Shown here piece by piece: positions 12,500-24,500 of a stretch of 64,000 bases of DNA. The notes below the pieces were generated by a model that did not search any database, had not been told where the DNA came from, and was given only the letters and a program-made list of their open reading frames with translations. Source of the stretch: Drechslerella dactyloides (taxonomy: Eukaryota > Ascomycota > Orbiliomycetes > Orbiliales > Orbiliaceae); the NCBI GenBank assembly GCA_020064725.1, contig JAGTWJ010000003.1, positions 2,790,001 through 2,854,000 on the forward strand, written 5' to 3'. Each line of letters opens with the position of its first letter. The first letter of the stretch is position 1. A program made the position numbers and the translations under genes.

Positions 12500-15400
12500 C
12501 TACGCAGCAATATACTTGCCGCTCACGAGCTTTCGCACTGCATTAACCTCCTTCCATTCACCCCTCGAATCACCCGCATTGTTATCATCATTGTCGTCTG
12601 CAAATGGGTCCTTTTCAACTTCTGCAGCCTTCAGAACCTCGATCCCTACTCCGCTGCCGGCGGTCTTGATGTCATCGCTCCCAAATATCTCCCATTTGAC
12701 ATCCACCGGGACGGGTTTCGCCAGACCGTCCGTGAAGAGTCGGGCGATCAATTTGCCGCCAGCCTCATCCGCAAGTTTCAACTCCGGAATTCTCCATGCT
12801 ATCTTGGACCGGTCCTTGAAGAACGTTGCAGTTGGCTTCGACTGACACGACGTTGCCTGCGCGCCTTCTATGCCTGTTACGAATACCAAGTTTCGCAGCG
12901 TTGGCGAGGAGAACAGACTATCGGCGTTTTTCTGAATGAACAGCGGGTTTGGCTTGTATGAAAGGATAAGTGACGCTTGGTGGTTTTCGAGCTTCCATGC
13001 CGGCGTCACGATGATTGGCGGGTATGTTTGCATGGAGACTTCGTCCATCTTGAGTTGATATCGGAAAGACACCGCGGTTCCCCTCAAGTTCACGAGTGAA
13101 ACCGAATACTCCCCGGACTTTGAGCCCGGGGTAATATGTGACTGGTTCAACGATATCTTCTCCATCATTCCGTACTGGTCGAACCGCATAGACTCGTTTG
13201 TATGGGGAGGTGCGCCTTCTACAGGGTTGTAGGCAAGCGCAATTTCACCAATGACCGCGACCTTGGAAGCTTGTCCGGCATCAAAAGATGCACTAACATG
13301 CTCAATTAGTGAGGCTGAAAGCCCGGGCTCATGCAGCGATGGGTGTTTAATGACAGCCTGACCGCTCTGCGACGTGGCAGAGAGCCCGGATGTTATCGAT
13401 TGCGTGTCAGATCCAGCATCCGATGCCAAAGTCGACTGCCGGACCATCTTTAAAGGCGTGAAGGGGGATGCGAGAGGATGAGTGAGGGCGGTTTGTGCCG
13501 GGGAGTTTGTTGTTATTGTTAAAGGAGTGCTAGTCTCGCTTGTCGTTGGGCCAAACGATGAAGCTGACTGAGGGACGGATGGCGATACTTCGCTAGCAGG
13601 CTGAGACGGCGAACTAGTGTCGGTAGTTTGTGGCGATTTCGAGGTGCCATTGACTTCGGGCGGTGGCGCATCAGACACGCCGGTATATATAGTATTTCTA
13701 ACGTCTCGACGACCCCGGTTGCGCTTGGACACTGTTTGTTGCTGTATTGTGGGCAGGTCAGCATATGTCAACTAAAAGGTTCTGGTTGATGAGCCATCGT
13801 ACTGCTCTCAGTGTAGTCGCTACTTTGGTCATAGCATCCGCTGCCTCTGCCTCCTCTTCCGGTATAACGTCGTTCCTTATTTCAACTTTAAACGTGGGAG
13901 CCTGCTCAAGTCTAGTGGCAATTATTAGCCTGGGTACAACTTGATTGTCGCGTGAACAGGCAGCCTACTCTGTGTGTCCCTCGATATCCGGTATTTCGTC
14001 AACGAGGCTCTTTTGAGGTGGTGGCACGCTGTAACCTTCGGAATCCTTGGTAATCTGTCAAGAGGTTCCGTTAGCAATATACTTAGAATTAGCCTGGAGA
14101 AATCTTACCTGGTTATTGGACGAAGACGCGGTGGGTGTAGGAGTTTCGTCCCTCGTTGGCGATACCGGTGAGGAGACAGTTGTAACCTCCGGGATGGTCG
14201 TTTGTATTTCCAAGCGCTCTGGTTGCTCGCGAACCGAGGAGCTAGACTCGGTCGTTGGTATATTTAAATTGTGATTGGAGCTTGTTGGCGAGTGGGTGCC
14301 ATATGTAGCCGCTTTATGAAAGCCTAGACCAAGCCTATCGTTTGATGTCCTGTGTTCGAGCGGGGATTGGCTCTGGTATGGAAATATCGAGCTATTGCGA
14401 CGACCTTTGAGAACAGTGCCAAGCCTTCGTAAACCACCTCCTAAGCCGTGGCTCGCTATTCCGATCCAAACATATGTATGTAAGCGGACCACTCCATGAC
14501 CACGCGAATAAAGGTACAAGGAGATTCTCACCTTTGTCAGCTGACCCGGACGATTGAACACTAACCGAGTCATCCGTAACGATGGAAGGAGTTTGCAATG
14601 TTGGCGGCGCTCGCTGACTCCCCGGTCTGCTTCCGATGCTTGCCGACTTGCCACCACACACCCGATTGACGAACCCTTTGATTTCGTCCGCAGCGTTGAC
14701 ATCCAGTAATGCCTGGACCGTAGCCTCCATCAAGCCTTTCATGTGATCAAACTGGTCAAGCTCCAGAGTTTGCATTCTGGTGAGGGATTCCTTCAACTGC
14801 GTAATCCTCGCCTCATCGACAGCCTGCAATTGCTCAAAGATGAAGGGCGACTGGCTTTCCCAATTGCCTGTGGCTTCCTTAAAGCCAGCGGTGGCTTCCG
14901 CGACCTTGGCAGGTTCAGCCCGCTTGCCCTTCTTCCTGAGCTTCTCGACCTTGTCTTCGCTGGTATCGATGGCTTTGGCGAGGCCGTTTAGATTGCCTTC
15001 CATTGTCCGTAGGCTGGCCCATTCTTTGTTATGTGTCGGGAACTCTCTGATTGGCCGTTCGACCTCGGTCTCCAGCTTCTGACTGAAGACATGATGAGCT
15101 GTTGCCAGCGAGGCTGTTGAATTGACTATTCGATGCCATGGGCCGTGGAAGGATCTGCATACAGGGCGCCATCTGTGAGCAATGTGCGGCCAAAATGGAA
15201 AAGAGTAAGACGTGTACTCGGAGTCCAGCGTACCCTAGTTCCGATGCGTCGCTGGGATTGGGCCGCTTGCTGAGCTTCTGAAGCCCCTGGACATACAGCT
15301 CCTCCACCTTACGCCGCTCCTGTTACCTCAAACATCAGCGACTGCAATGTAGAGCCCGTGTTTTGTGCCACGATTTCCAGAAAAGGACACGGTTGTGGCG

Positions 15401-15697
15401 GCGCGGGGCAAGGCGGGTCTTACCGCCAACCAGTCCGCGATTTCGGTGTTGAGGACGTGGACTCGTTGTAGACGATCGCGCAAGGCATTGAGAGCCGCGT
15501 GGTGAGGGACGGCTGACTGGCGATGGCAGAAAGTTAGCTGACTGTTGAGCCTCGAGAGAGAAGCAGGGAGGCACCAATCCGTCGGTGCCGTAGCTCTCTT
15601 CCGGATCGGCAAGTAGGCGAAGCGCCATGGTTGGATACACGTGGGCGGCTGGACGGAAAACACTCACGGGGATGGAAGGATAGTCGGTGCGCTCCAT
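12500..15697 (-). CDS. SYP1: Muniscin (Syp1/FCHo-type) endocytic adaptor with F-BAR and mu-homology domains
   Basis: Early endocytic protein: the F-BAR domain bends membrane and the C-terminal mu-homology domain binds cargo and Eps15/Ede1-like partners. The start MERTDYPSIP at 15697 and the block ALNALRDRLQRVHVLNTEIA begin the F-BAR; its helices continue through 15003-14600 (AIDTSEDKVEKLRKKGKRAE, LDQFDHMKGLMEATVQALLD). A Ser/Thr/Pro linker follows, then the muniscin signature ITKDSEGYSVPPPQ (exon 14054-13969), FKVEIRNDVIPEEEAEAADA (exon 13911-13803) and RNRGRRDVRNTIYTG at the start of the last exon (13741-12500). The last exon holds the mu domain: KVAVIGEIALAYNP, then VSLVNLRGTAVSFRYQLK. The last four exons join in frame (14109 end/14054-13969/13911-13803/13741-12500). 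Exact sites of the first introns (15.4-15.7 kb) are uncertain. Confidence 0.93.
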
Positions 15698-16487
15698 CTT
15701 TGAGGCCTGGCGATGACGATGGGTCGAGCGCTGAGGAGAAGGAGGAAGAGTCGGGAGGAAGAGGGAGGGGCTGGGATCAGGAGGAGGAGAGCTGGAATGC
15801 AGTGATTTCCGGGACAGGCGGCGGAGGGTGAGCGTTGAACGGGTTAGTAATAAACGGCTGGGCCTGATTTCGATTTCCGGGGCAGGTTGCATTTTATTGG
15901 CTGTCACACAACCGCCGTCTGTTTCTCCACGCACAAACAAGTTTCGCGGATGTCCGCCTGACGCACGTACCAGCGTTTGATACAGGAAGCACCGGGCGAG
16001 AATTGATGATTTTGATATGAGCCAAGTGCAAGTAAGTCTTAGCTTCGTGAATGTCGGTATCCTGAGCGGGAACTAATCGCGACTTCCTGAGGGCAGCATA
16101 TACATCGCGAGTGAGCGTCCCCGGCGGATAATATACCTGCTGTCACCGCCAGGAAGTGCAGCTTGAAGGAGGCTAGCTGCTGACGGTGGGATGCAGCATA
16201 CCCGCATGCATGCAGCCAGCTGGCAGATTATAATTGTCTTCTGAGGTACCCAGCAGCGAGTTACACGGTCATGCCATGACCTTGACCTATCTGGCGCATG
16301 CACATGCGCTCTGCGACCGTAGTCACTGGCGGGAGCTGCGACAGATTGGACAACCAGCTTGCCTGTTGTCGATGACCGCTTCGCGTTACCTGGCCTGATC
16401 GTGCTTGAGCTGCTGTCAAGCCCGCAGCCTCGCTTCTGGTCCGAGGACAATTATATCGACCAATCGAATTGCTTTCCGGGCGTCACT
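15698..16487. other. Divergent intergenic region between muniscin and kinase genes
   Basis: About 790 bp upstream of both the muniscin (minus) and the kinase (plus). It presumably holds both promoters and possibly untranslated first exons. No coding sequence is recognised. Confidence 0.55.
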
Positions 16488-17961
16488 ATGACCATCAGCA
16501 TCTCTGCCCGCTTCCAAGCCACCCGTCTCCTGTGCGTCCCCAGCTGTTCCTCACCCATTCCGCCGCCCTCAGCTGACGATCTTAATTTGAAAAAGCTCGA
16601 GCAAGATATCAAAGGCAAACCTCAGCATCGCCCCAGCAGACGCTTTCAGGTCCGCCAAAAACATAGAGAAAGGCTTTGCTGAAGCTGCTTTATCGGAGGT
16701 AGACGCATGCCCAGGCACTGACTCGAATTCAATGGCATGATTATTGGCACCATGCTGACACTTGTTCGCCTACCAGGAGCATTACAACGCCTTGGTAGCT
16801 GCTTTTCAGCCTGAGCTTGAATCCCAAGATCGTGCCAATGCGGGTATCGATCGTTCTGCGGTTCAAGAGTTGGTCCCTGCGCCTGCTGCACAGCGCCAAC
16901 AGCCGGAGCCCGTAGAGGAGATCTCCGGGATTACCCTTGGAAAGTTTCGCAGTTGCATAGAGCATTCAATTGGTGGATCTTCCACTATCTTCAGGGCAAA
17001 GGAGCCTTCGACGGGCGAGGCGGTTGCCTTGAAAGTAACCTCCAACTGGGCTCAACCCCATGACGCCTATCGAGAAGCGCGACTTTTGAAGCGGCTTGGA
17101 GGCAACGAGTCCCACATCTTGAAACTGCTGGAGACAGACACCCTGCGCGGCGAATTCATCCTGGTTTTCCCATATTATCCGCTGACCCTGGCAGATTTGA
17201 TTGAGAAAGGGACAAGACCAACGTCTTTCCCCCGGATCTTCCGCCAGGTAGCAACGGCTCTGGCATATGTCCATGCGAATGGCGTGATACACAGAGACAT
17301 CAAACCTGCCAACATCCTTCTGCAGTCTGAAGAAGGACCGGCTTATCTATGCGATTTTGGAACCGCGTGGGCTGCCGATGACCACCACGCAGACGAAAAA
17401 GCCGACAGCAAAGTAATCGACGTTGGCACCACATGCTACCGATCGCCAGAAACGCTGTTCGGGTATCGGTCATATCGCACCGAAGTTGATATTTGGGCGT
17501 TCGGCTGTGTAATCGCCGAGGCGGAGAACGGCCGCCCATTGTTTGAGGCCGGAGATCTAGGGACGGATCTCAAGCTGATACTTTCGATCTTTGAATCTTT
17601 GGGGACTCCGAACTTGGAAACATGGCCGGTAAGCCAAACTCAATTTATCGAAAAGCCCATATGTATTTTGTCGCAAATCGCATTAACGCAACCTGGAATA
17701 TTCCAGGAAGCAAGAGACTTTCCGGATTTTGGCAAGGTGCTCTTCAACAAGTTCCCAGCCCAGCCCTGGGAGGACCTTCTCCCCAATGCTAGCCCGGTAG
17801 CTGTGGACTTGGTGCGAAAGATGGTTACATACAGCCAGGAGCAACGAATTTCTGCTGAACAGGCAAGTGCGCGTGTGCGAAGAGAATCTGGGGATGTTTG
17901 TTTGCATGAACCCCGGCTAACATGCAGACATCAGATCGTCAACCACCCCTATTTGACATGA
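16488..17961 (+). CDS. CDK-activating-type Ser/Thr protein kinase (Csk1/CAK-like)
   Basis: Monomeric CMGC-like kinase resembling fission yeast Csk1 and its filamentous-fungal relatives, likely an activator of CDKs. Firm exons: up to 16698, 16777-17628, 17707-17862, 17935-17961. Seen: beta3 lysine in EAVALKV, catalytic loop VIHRDIKPANIL, DFG in YLCDFGTAW, TCYRSPETLFGY as the activation-segment end (SPE for APE), DIWAFGCVIAE, and C-terminal RISAEQ then NHPYL. The glycine loop is weak (SIGGSSTIFRAKE). The last intron appears to be GC-AG: CAG followed by GCAAGT, branch GGCTAAC, acceptor ATCAG, and removing it restores a standard kinase ending. The 5' end is unsure: an ATG at 16488 joined by a 70-80-nt intron gives an open N-terminus, but that acceptor is weak. 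Divergent from the muniscin. Confidence 0.85.
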
Positions 17962-19146
17962 ACAGCAGGTGCACGGATACTCGTAAAGCCTTTGACACCG
18001 TCGAGACCGAGAGTAACGTTAGGTGAGAAAGGCATGACAGATCTGTTCTCGAATGAGTGTCCCTTTTCACACCGCGGCGTGCCGTTAATTTGCTGTATTT
18101 CCATTGCATCGCGGCACGCCACCGAGTCGGCTGCTGCAGCATTTGATGTTGTACCTTGCATGCAAGGCCGGGACAGCAGCGCATCATGTTCATCAATCTG
18201 AATAGAGTAAAAGTTTTTCCCCAGCGGGCCTCTTGGGATACACTTCTAGAAATCGATCTTCTCGCAAAGCAACTTTTGCCCTGAAGGATTGAGCCGTCCG
18301 AATTTATCACAGACGCAAGCTTTCATTATGTCATTCGTCTTGAAACACTCGGTGCAATTTGAGACCTCGACTAACGGGCCAATGGGAGCCAGGGCGACAT
18401 CTTTCGTCGGTCGCCCATCCTTGAGAAAGGGGAAATTACACAGGCGGCTTGGAATGTTGAGCCTTGCCTAAATCAGGGAAGGCGCTGCTGACTCGCTGGA
18501 GAGAAAACATGGATCAATTTGCTTTGTCCAATCAAATATAGGGGCTTGCGCAAGACTGAACACACAAGCCAAAAAAACCGGTCATGCAGGTCCAGGACTG
18601 GCGCAGGGCATTGCATGCAAGGCCAACCATTCGCAGGAGCGAGATAAACATCAGCTTTCATTCAACCCAAGTTGAGGCGGGACGGTTCATTTTGATAAAG
18701 GTTTCCAAGATCCATGTCCCGGCCTTGCTTCTTCCTCAAGTGGCCCTGAGGGTGTTTTTGGACCACGCCTCCCCTTCTCACTGTGGAACTGGCGACCTTC
18801 CTCTTCGCCCTGCCATTTCTTCCCTGTGCTTTCGCCCTTTCCCTCTTTCCTCTCCCTTCCCGTTCTTTTCACAGTCGATGCCATTTTTCACATTCTGTGG
18901 AGAACCAATTCGACCTCACCGTCATTCTTCATCGAACTGACGCCGGTTGCCAGAGCGAAGGTCTGCCATTCTTTTCAGACTTTTGCCCGCGCGGTCCCCT
19001 CTTTTCGCATCAAGTCGCTCTTTTTCATCATTCCTGTTTTATTTTCCACATATTTTATATATACCCTTTGTATATACGATCGTTAGTCAAGGACACCGAT
19101 CAATTCAACTTTGGATTGTGTACGACAGATCACTTAATCATTCGCA
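17962..19146. other. Long upstream region of the SH3 membrane-protein gene
   Basis: About 1.2 kb without a convincing gene. The part at 18770-18900 is strongly pyrimidine-rich (CT tracts), as in many fungal promoters and leaders. A 14-bp string with a palindromic core, TTGCATGCAAGGCC, occurs at 18156-18169 and again at 18611-18624. Confidence 0.6.
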
Positions 19147-20547
19147 ATGGATCACAGCAATCGCATACGTCACATTCACCACCTGCGCCAGCGGGACCCG
19201 CAAGGAGGAACGAAAACCGTCGTCGAGGTTGTCTTCGTCACTCAGGATCCTTCCTCTAATGGCGATGCGGCCGGCTTCGTGACCAAGAATTCAAAGGGAC
19301 AAACGCTTACGAAAGTTGTGACGGTTTCACCGACCAATGCTCCGAAGACCTCACCAACCCCGGCTTCGAAGAAACCGAGCATACTCGCGGAAAACGCCCA
19401 GGAAACATCGCGTAGCACTCTGAAGACATCCGCACGGAGCCCGTCGGCCTCTTCGACACTTGTTCGGTCATCCACGATCACACATGCGGCATCTCAGACT
19501 TCTGCCTTCGGCTCGTCGACCACCTTGGATTCCGCCTCGACGCTCGCTAGCCCATCGTCAACAGAGCCCCCAAGGAACAGCGCAGGTCTGACAATTGGTG
19601 CATACGCTGGGGTTGTGGGTGGAGGGGTGGTTTTCATTCTGCTGTTGATTGTTGCCGTTGCGGTATTCCTGAAGCGGAGGAAGAACTCGAACTACGAAAA
19701 GCCCGAGGACGAGAAGAAGCTGAATCGCATGTCGTCTTTCAACGACCGGTCTCTGGATTCTCCAGTTTCGATTCCGGAACCCAAGCCTGTGGCGCTCGCC
19801 CCGGCTCCAAAGTTGGATCTCAGACCAATTACCCAATTCGACGACTCGTTCCTCCCCTCCTCTGATGCCTTGAGGTCAGAGGATAAGCCCACGAAAGCGC
19901 CACCACCAGCTTTGTCCATGGGGAACAACAAACTTGCTGCCGGTCCTTTTGAAACACCTGAACCATCCCCCGCCATGTCCGCCTTCTCTGATACTTCCAA
20001 CATGTCCCTGCCGATCCAAGGCACTCCAACTGGACCTGGCCCCAGCGATTCATCTCCAGTGCATCGCGTCATGGTTGATTTCAAGCCCTCCATGGCCGAT
20101 GAACTCGAACTCCACGCCAATGAGGTCGTGAGACTGTTGCATGAATACGACGATGGTTGGGCGCTTTGCATTCGGATGGATCGCAGCCAGCAGGGTGTAT
20201 GCCCGCGGACATGCCTTTCCCCACGCCCCGTCAAGCCGCGCCCGCCTCCAGGATCCCGCCCTGGACCGCCGCCACTGCAAACCGGACCCTCGCGTGGACC
20301 GGTCTCACCTTCCCCGTTCTCTCCTGTCGGCCGTCCACAGTCTCCAGGTTTTAGCTCCGGTTCGCGACCCCAATCGCCTCGTAGCCCTGGTTTCAACCGT
20401 CCACCGATGTCTCCCAAGGGTATGCCAGGTCCACCTCGCAGACCTATGGGACCTGACTCTCGTCCCCAGAGCCCGATGAACGCCCGCCCGCCTCATCCCC
20501 TTAGCAAAGTCCAGAGAGATGACGAGATTCAGTTCCATGCCATGTGA
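19147..20547 (+). CDS. Single-pass membrane protein with cytoplasmic SH3 domain
   Basis: Intronless, 466 residues. The N-terminal part is short and His/Arg-rich (no clear cleavable signal), followed by KTVVEVVFVTQDP and a Ser/Thr-rich, probably O-glycosylated outer segment (residues 60-145). A single membrane helix at about 154-175 (VVFILLLIVAVAVFL) is followed by a KRRK stop-transfer signal. The inner part has an SH3 domain at about 306-358 (VMVDFKPSMADELELHANEV, DDGWALCIRMD, QGVCPRTCLSP) and a Pro/Arg-rich tail with SPGF/PQSP/RPP repeats that could bind SH3 domains. This layout (ST-rich outside, one helix, SH3 inside) is common in filamentous ascomycetes and resembles Fus1/Sho1-like scaffolds at polarity sites; its function is inferred only from that. 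The Cys in the SH3 end (VCPRT, usually VVPRT) is a small oddity. Confidence 0.88.
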   Translation: MDHSNRIRHIHHLRQRDPQGGTKTVVEVVFVTQDPSSNGDAAGFVTKNSKGQTLTKVVTVSPTNAPKTSPTPASKKPSILAENAQETSRSTLKTSARSPSASSTLVRSSTITHAASQTSAFGSSTTLDSASTLASPSSTEPPRNSAGLTIGAYAGVVGGGVVFILLLIVAVAVFLKRRKNSNYEKPEDEKKLNRMSSFNDRSLDSPVSIPEPKPVALAPAPKLDLRPITQFDDSFLPSSDALRSEDKPTKAPPPALSMGNNKLAAGPFETPEPSPAMSAFSDTSNMSLPIQGTPTGPGPSDSSPVHRVMVDFKPSMADELELHANEVVRLLHEYDDGWALCIRMDRSQQGVCPRTCLSPRPVKPRPPPGSRPGPPPLQTGPSRGPVSPSPFSPVGRPQSPGFSSGSRPQSPRSPGFNRPPMSPKGMPGPPRRPMGPDSRPQSPMNARPPHPLSKVQRDDEIQFHAM

Positions 20548-21576
20548 TTGGCTCCATCTCGTTGCTTGTAACTCGAATGTCTTTTTACATCTCTAGATCT
20601 CCGTGGCGCAATTTATCTTAACCTTATATATACACTGCAGTAGCCGCTGTGGTATCTATTATACCCCTACTTTCACCGACACGTCTCTATGAGTTTTTCC
20701 GATTTTATGGTTTGGGAACATCCTGGCGATATAGGCAGGATGGAGGATGCGATTCCGTGCGCACTTTTGTTCGAAAGTGGCGGGATAGCACACAGTATTT
20801 CTCTTCGACACACTCCTTTCTCTTAAACTTGCCGTCGATTTTGGGGTTTTTTGGATTGTCTTGAGGCTGGTTGTATTCACGGCCTCGATAGTATAGTATG
20901 CAGAGCGTGCTCATATCTTTGTTCCCTTTTTAATTGGCGGGTGTCCTCTTTTTTCCTACCGGTTTATTTAGCTTTCTCTGCTGTTATATATTTTATATTG
21001 GACCACACCGTTTCCCCTTCCCGCGCAGGAGTATACCCCATTGTTCGTGTATGTAGTCAAAGTTCTTAGCTTGGATGATGCTTATATTCGATGCCCGCCC
21101 GCAGCTGCCGTTTCCGTAACTTCAAACGTATATCCGGAAGCCGGTGAGCTCCCGCCGAAGTCGCTCGTAGCTTTGTCTCTGCGGGTCAAGTTGTGTCAGA
21201 AAACCACAAAACGGCCCGCGTTGTGTGTTTGGATTTTTTGGCGGGGGGATGACTCCTTCGCAAACTGACTCTTTGCCTGCTGCCCCGCCGCTGAGAGTAC
21301 TTATATATATACACGATTACTTGGAGCCCTCACGATCCGTCTCATCTCCAAATTGCTCGCTCAGCATCTCTCGCACCGTGCACCGCTCATTCCAGCAAGT
21401 CTGGTCTCCGGGCTTACCGTTCATTATATAAGCCCGCCGGCGGCTGTTGGAGCTGCCCCGCAATCCAAACCCACATAGTTCACTTTTCAGCATCGAATAT
21501 CATCGTCGTTTGTTCCCCACAAAGCAATAAGCATACCGCAACGATCTAACGAGCGACCAACCGCCCGCATCGCAAT
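20548..21576. other. Intergenic region: SH3 gene 3' end and ILS1 promoter
   Basis: About 1 kb. The first part is T-rich, as expected for a 3' untranslated region and polyadenylation zone. The last 350 bp should be the ILS1 promoter and leader. No gene or structured RNA is recognised. Confidence 0.6.
21250..21272 (+). promoter_or_regulatory. Two near-consensus Gcn4/CpcA sites upstream of ILS1
   Basis: TGACTCC (21250-21256) and TGACTCT (21266-21272) each match six of seven bases of the general-control element TGASTCA. They are 16 bp apart and about 305-330 bp before the ILS1 start. Aminoacyl-tRNA synthetase genes are known targets of the Gcn4/CpcA activator. The role here is inferred from sequence only, and short matches can arise by chance. 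Confidence 0.35.
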
Positions 21577-24500
21577 ATGGCGGCTATCAACTTTTCCAAA
21601 GAAGAGGAGCGCATCCTGGCCTACTGGAAGGAAATCGATGCTTTCAAGACAGCCGTAAAGCAATCCGAAGGCCGCAAGCCATTCACATTCTACGACGGAC
21701 CCCCCTTCGCCACAGGCCTACCTCACTATGGCCATCTACTCGCCTCGACCATCAAAGACATCGTGCCCAGATACGCTCACATGCGCGGCCATTATGTCGA
21801 GCGGCGCTTTGGATGGGATACCCACGGCCTTCCCGTCGAGCATGAGATTGACAAGAAGCTGGGCATCTCGGGCAAGGACGACGTTATGAAGATGGGCATC
21901 AAGGCCTACAATGCAGAGTGCCGTGCCATCGTCATGAGGTATGCTGAAGAGTGGCAGAAGACCATTGGTCGATTAGGGCGCTGGATTGACTTCCAGAATG
22001 ACTACAAGGTGGGTTAGCGAGTTGTATCCGCTACATAGTGTCCATTCAGGAGCTAATTATGCCCGCGGGTTAGACTCTACAGCCGTCGTTCATGGAGAGC
22101 GTCTGGTGGGCATTCAAGGAGCTCTTCAAAAAGGAGCAAGTCTACAGAGGCTACCGAGTTATGCCATACTCGACTGCTTGCACAACACCACTGAGCAATT
22201 TCGAGGCTCAGCAGAACTACAAAGACGTTCAGGACCCTGCTGTCGTCGTTACCTTCCCGCTGCTAGACGATCCGCAGACCTCGCTTCTCGCATGGACGAC
22301 AACACCGTGGACATTGCCCTCACATACGGGCATTGCCGCCCATCCCGACTTTGTGTACATCAAGATCCACGACGAGAAGACGGGTCACAACTACATCCTT
22401 TTGGAGGCGTGTCTAAGGACGCTCTACAAGGATCCCAAGAAGGCCAAGTTCAAGATTCTCGAAAAGATCTCAGGCAAGGACATGCTCGGGTGGAAGTACG
22501 AGCCCCTGTTCCCTTATTTCTACGATCAATTCAAAGACTACGGGTTCAAGGTCCTGAATGCTACCTACGTCACCCAAGACAGCGGTGTTGGCTTGGTTCA
22601 TCAAGCCCCCGCGTTTGGTGAGGACGATTATGCCATCGCTTTCGAGAACGGGGTCATTGCTCATGACCGACTACCTCCTAACCCTGTCGACGAAGCCGGC
22701 AGATTCACAGCCGAGGTGACTGATTTCGCCGGCATGTACGTCAAGGACGCCGACAAGAAGATCATCAGGTACCTGAAAGACAAGGGTCGCTTGATCGTCG
22801 ACAGCACCATTGTGCACAGCTATCCCTTCTGCTGGAGATCAGACACCCCGCTGCTGTACAAGGCTGTTCCAGCGTGGTTTGTCAAGATTCCGACCGTCAT
22901 CCCCAAGATGCTGGAGAACATTGAGTCCATGCACTGGGTGCCCGGTTTTGTGAAGGAGAAGAGATTCGCGCTCTGGATCGCGAATGCCAGGGACTGGAAC
23001 ATCTCGAGAAACCGCTATTGGGGGACCCCGCTGCCCGTCTGGGTCAGTGAAGACTACGAGGAAGTGGTATGCGTTGGTTCCGTGGCGGAGCTTGAAGAAC
23101 TCTCCGGGGTCAAGGGCATCACTGATCTCCACCGCGACTCCATCGATCATATCACCATCCCTTCAAAGAAGGGCAAGGGTGATTTGAAACGAGTGGAGGA
23201 GGTCTTTGACTGCTGGTTCGAGTCGGGAAGCATGCCTTATGCGACCAAACACTATCCGTTCGAAAACAAAGAAACTTTTGAAAAGTCATTCCCAGCGGAT
23301 TTTATCGCTGAGGGCCTAGATCAGACAAGAGGGTGGTTCTACACCTTGGTTGTTCTCGGAACACACTTGTTCGGAGTTTCGCCATTCAAGAACTGCATTG
23401 TCAACGGAATCGTGTTGGCGGAGGATGGCAAGAAGATGTCCAAGCGGCTGAAGAACTACCCGGATCCAAGCCTCGTTATGGACACATATGGCGCGGATGC
23501 TCTCCGTCTCTACGTCATAAACTCTCCTGTTGTCCGAGCAGAGCCGCTCCGGTTCAAGGAGAGCGGTGTTAAGGAGGTTGTATCCAAGGTGCTCCTGCCG
23601 CTCTGGAACAGCTACAACTTCTTCGCCGGACAGGCGGCCCTGTTTAAGAAGGTCCACGGAGAAGACTACATGTTCCACCTGGAGCACGGCCACAGCAAGA
23701 ACGTCATGGACAGGTGGATCCTCGCCAGCATCTCGAGTCTCCTCGACTTTGTGAACAAGGAGATGGCCGCGTATCGCCTGTACACTGTCGTTCCGCGCAT
23801 CCTCGAGATGATTGACAACATGACCAACTGGTACATTCGCTTCAACAGGAAGCGCCTGAAGGGCGAATTTGGCAAAGAGGACACGCTTCACGCACTCAAC
23901 TCACTGTGCGAGGTTCTCTTCACGCTGGTCCGCGGCATGGCGCCGTTCACGCCGTTCATCACGGACAATTTGTATCAGCGATTGCTGCCGCATATCCCCA
24001 AGGACATGTTGCCGGAAGACCACCGGTCCGTGCACTTTTTGAGCTACCCGGAGGTCCGAGAGGAACTGTTCGACGAGGAAGTTGAACGACAGGTTGCGCG
24101 CATGCAGAAAGTTATTGAACTCGGACGTGTTTGCCGTGAACACAAGGCTATTGGTCTCAAGACACCGCTGAAGACACTCGTGGTGATTCATCCTGACGCC
24201 CAGTACCTGGCGGACGTGGAGAGCCTGCAGTCGTATATCAAAGAAGAGCTCAACATCCGCGAGCTGGTGCTGAGCTCGGACGAAGAAAAGTACGGCGTCA
24301 AGTACTCGCTACAGGCGGACTGGCCAACGCTTGGCAAGAAGCTCAAGAAGGACGTCCAGCGGGTGAAGAAGGCGCTGCCAGACCTGTCATCGGCGGACTG
24401 CAAGCGGTTCGTGGCGGAGAAGGAGATCACAGTTGACGGCATCAAACTGGTCGAGGAGGATCTCAAAGTGTTCCGAGACGTGGACCCTGAGAGCCCGTAC

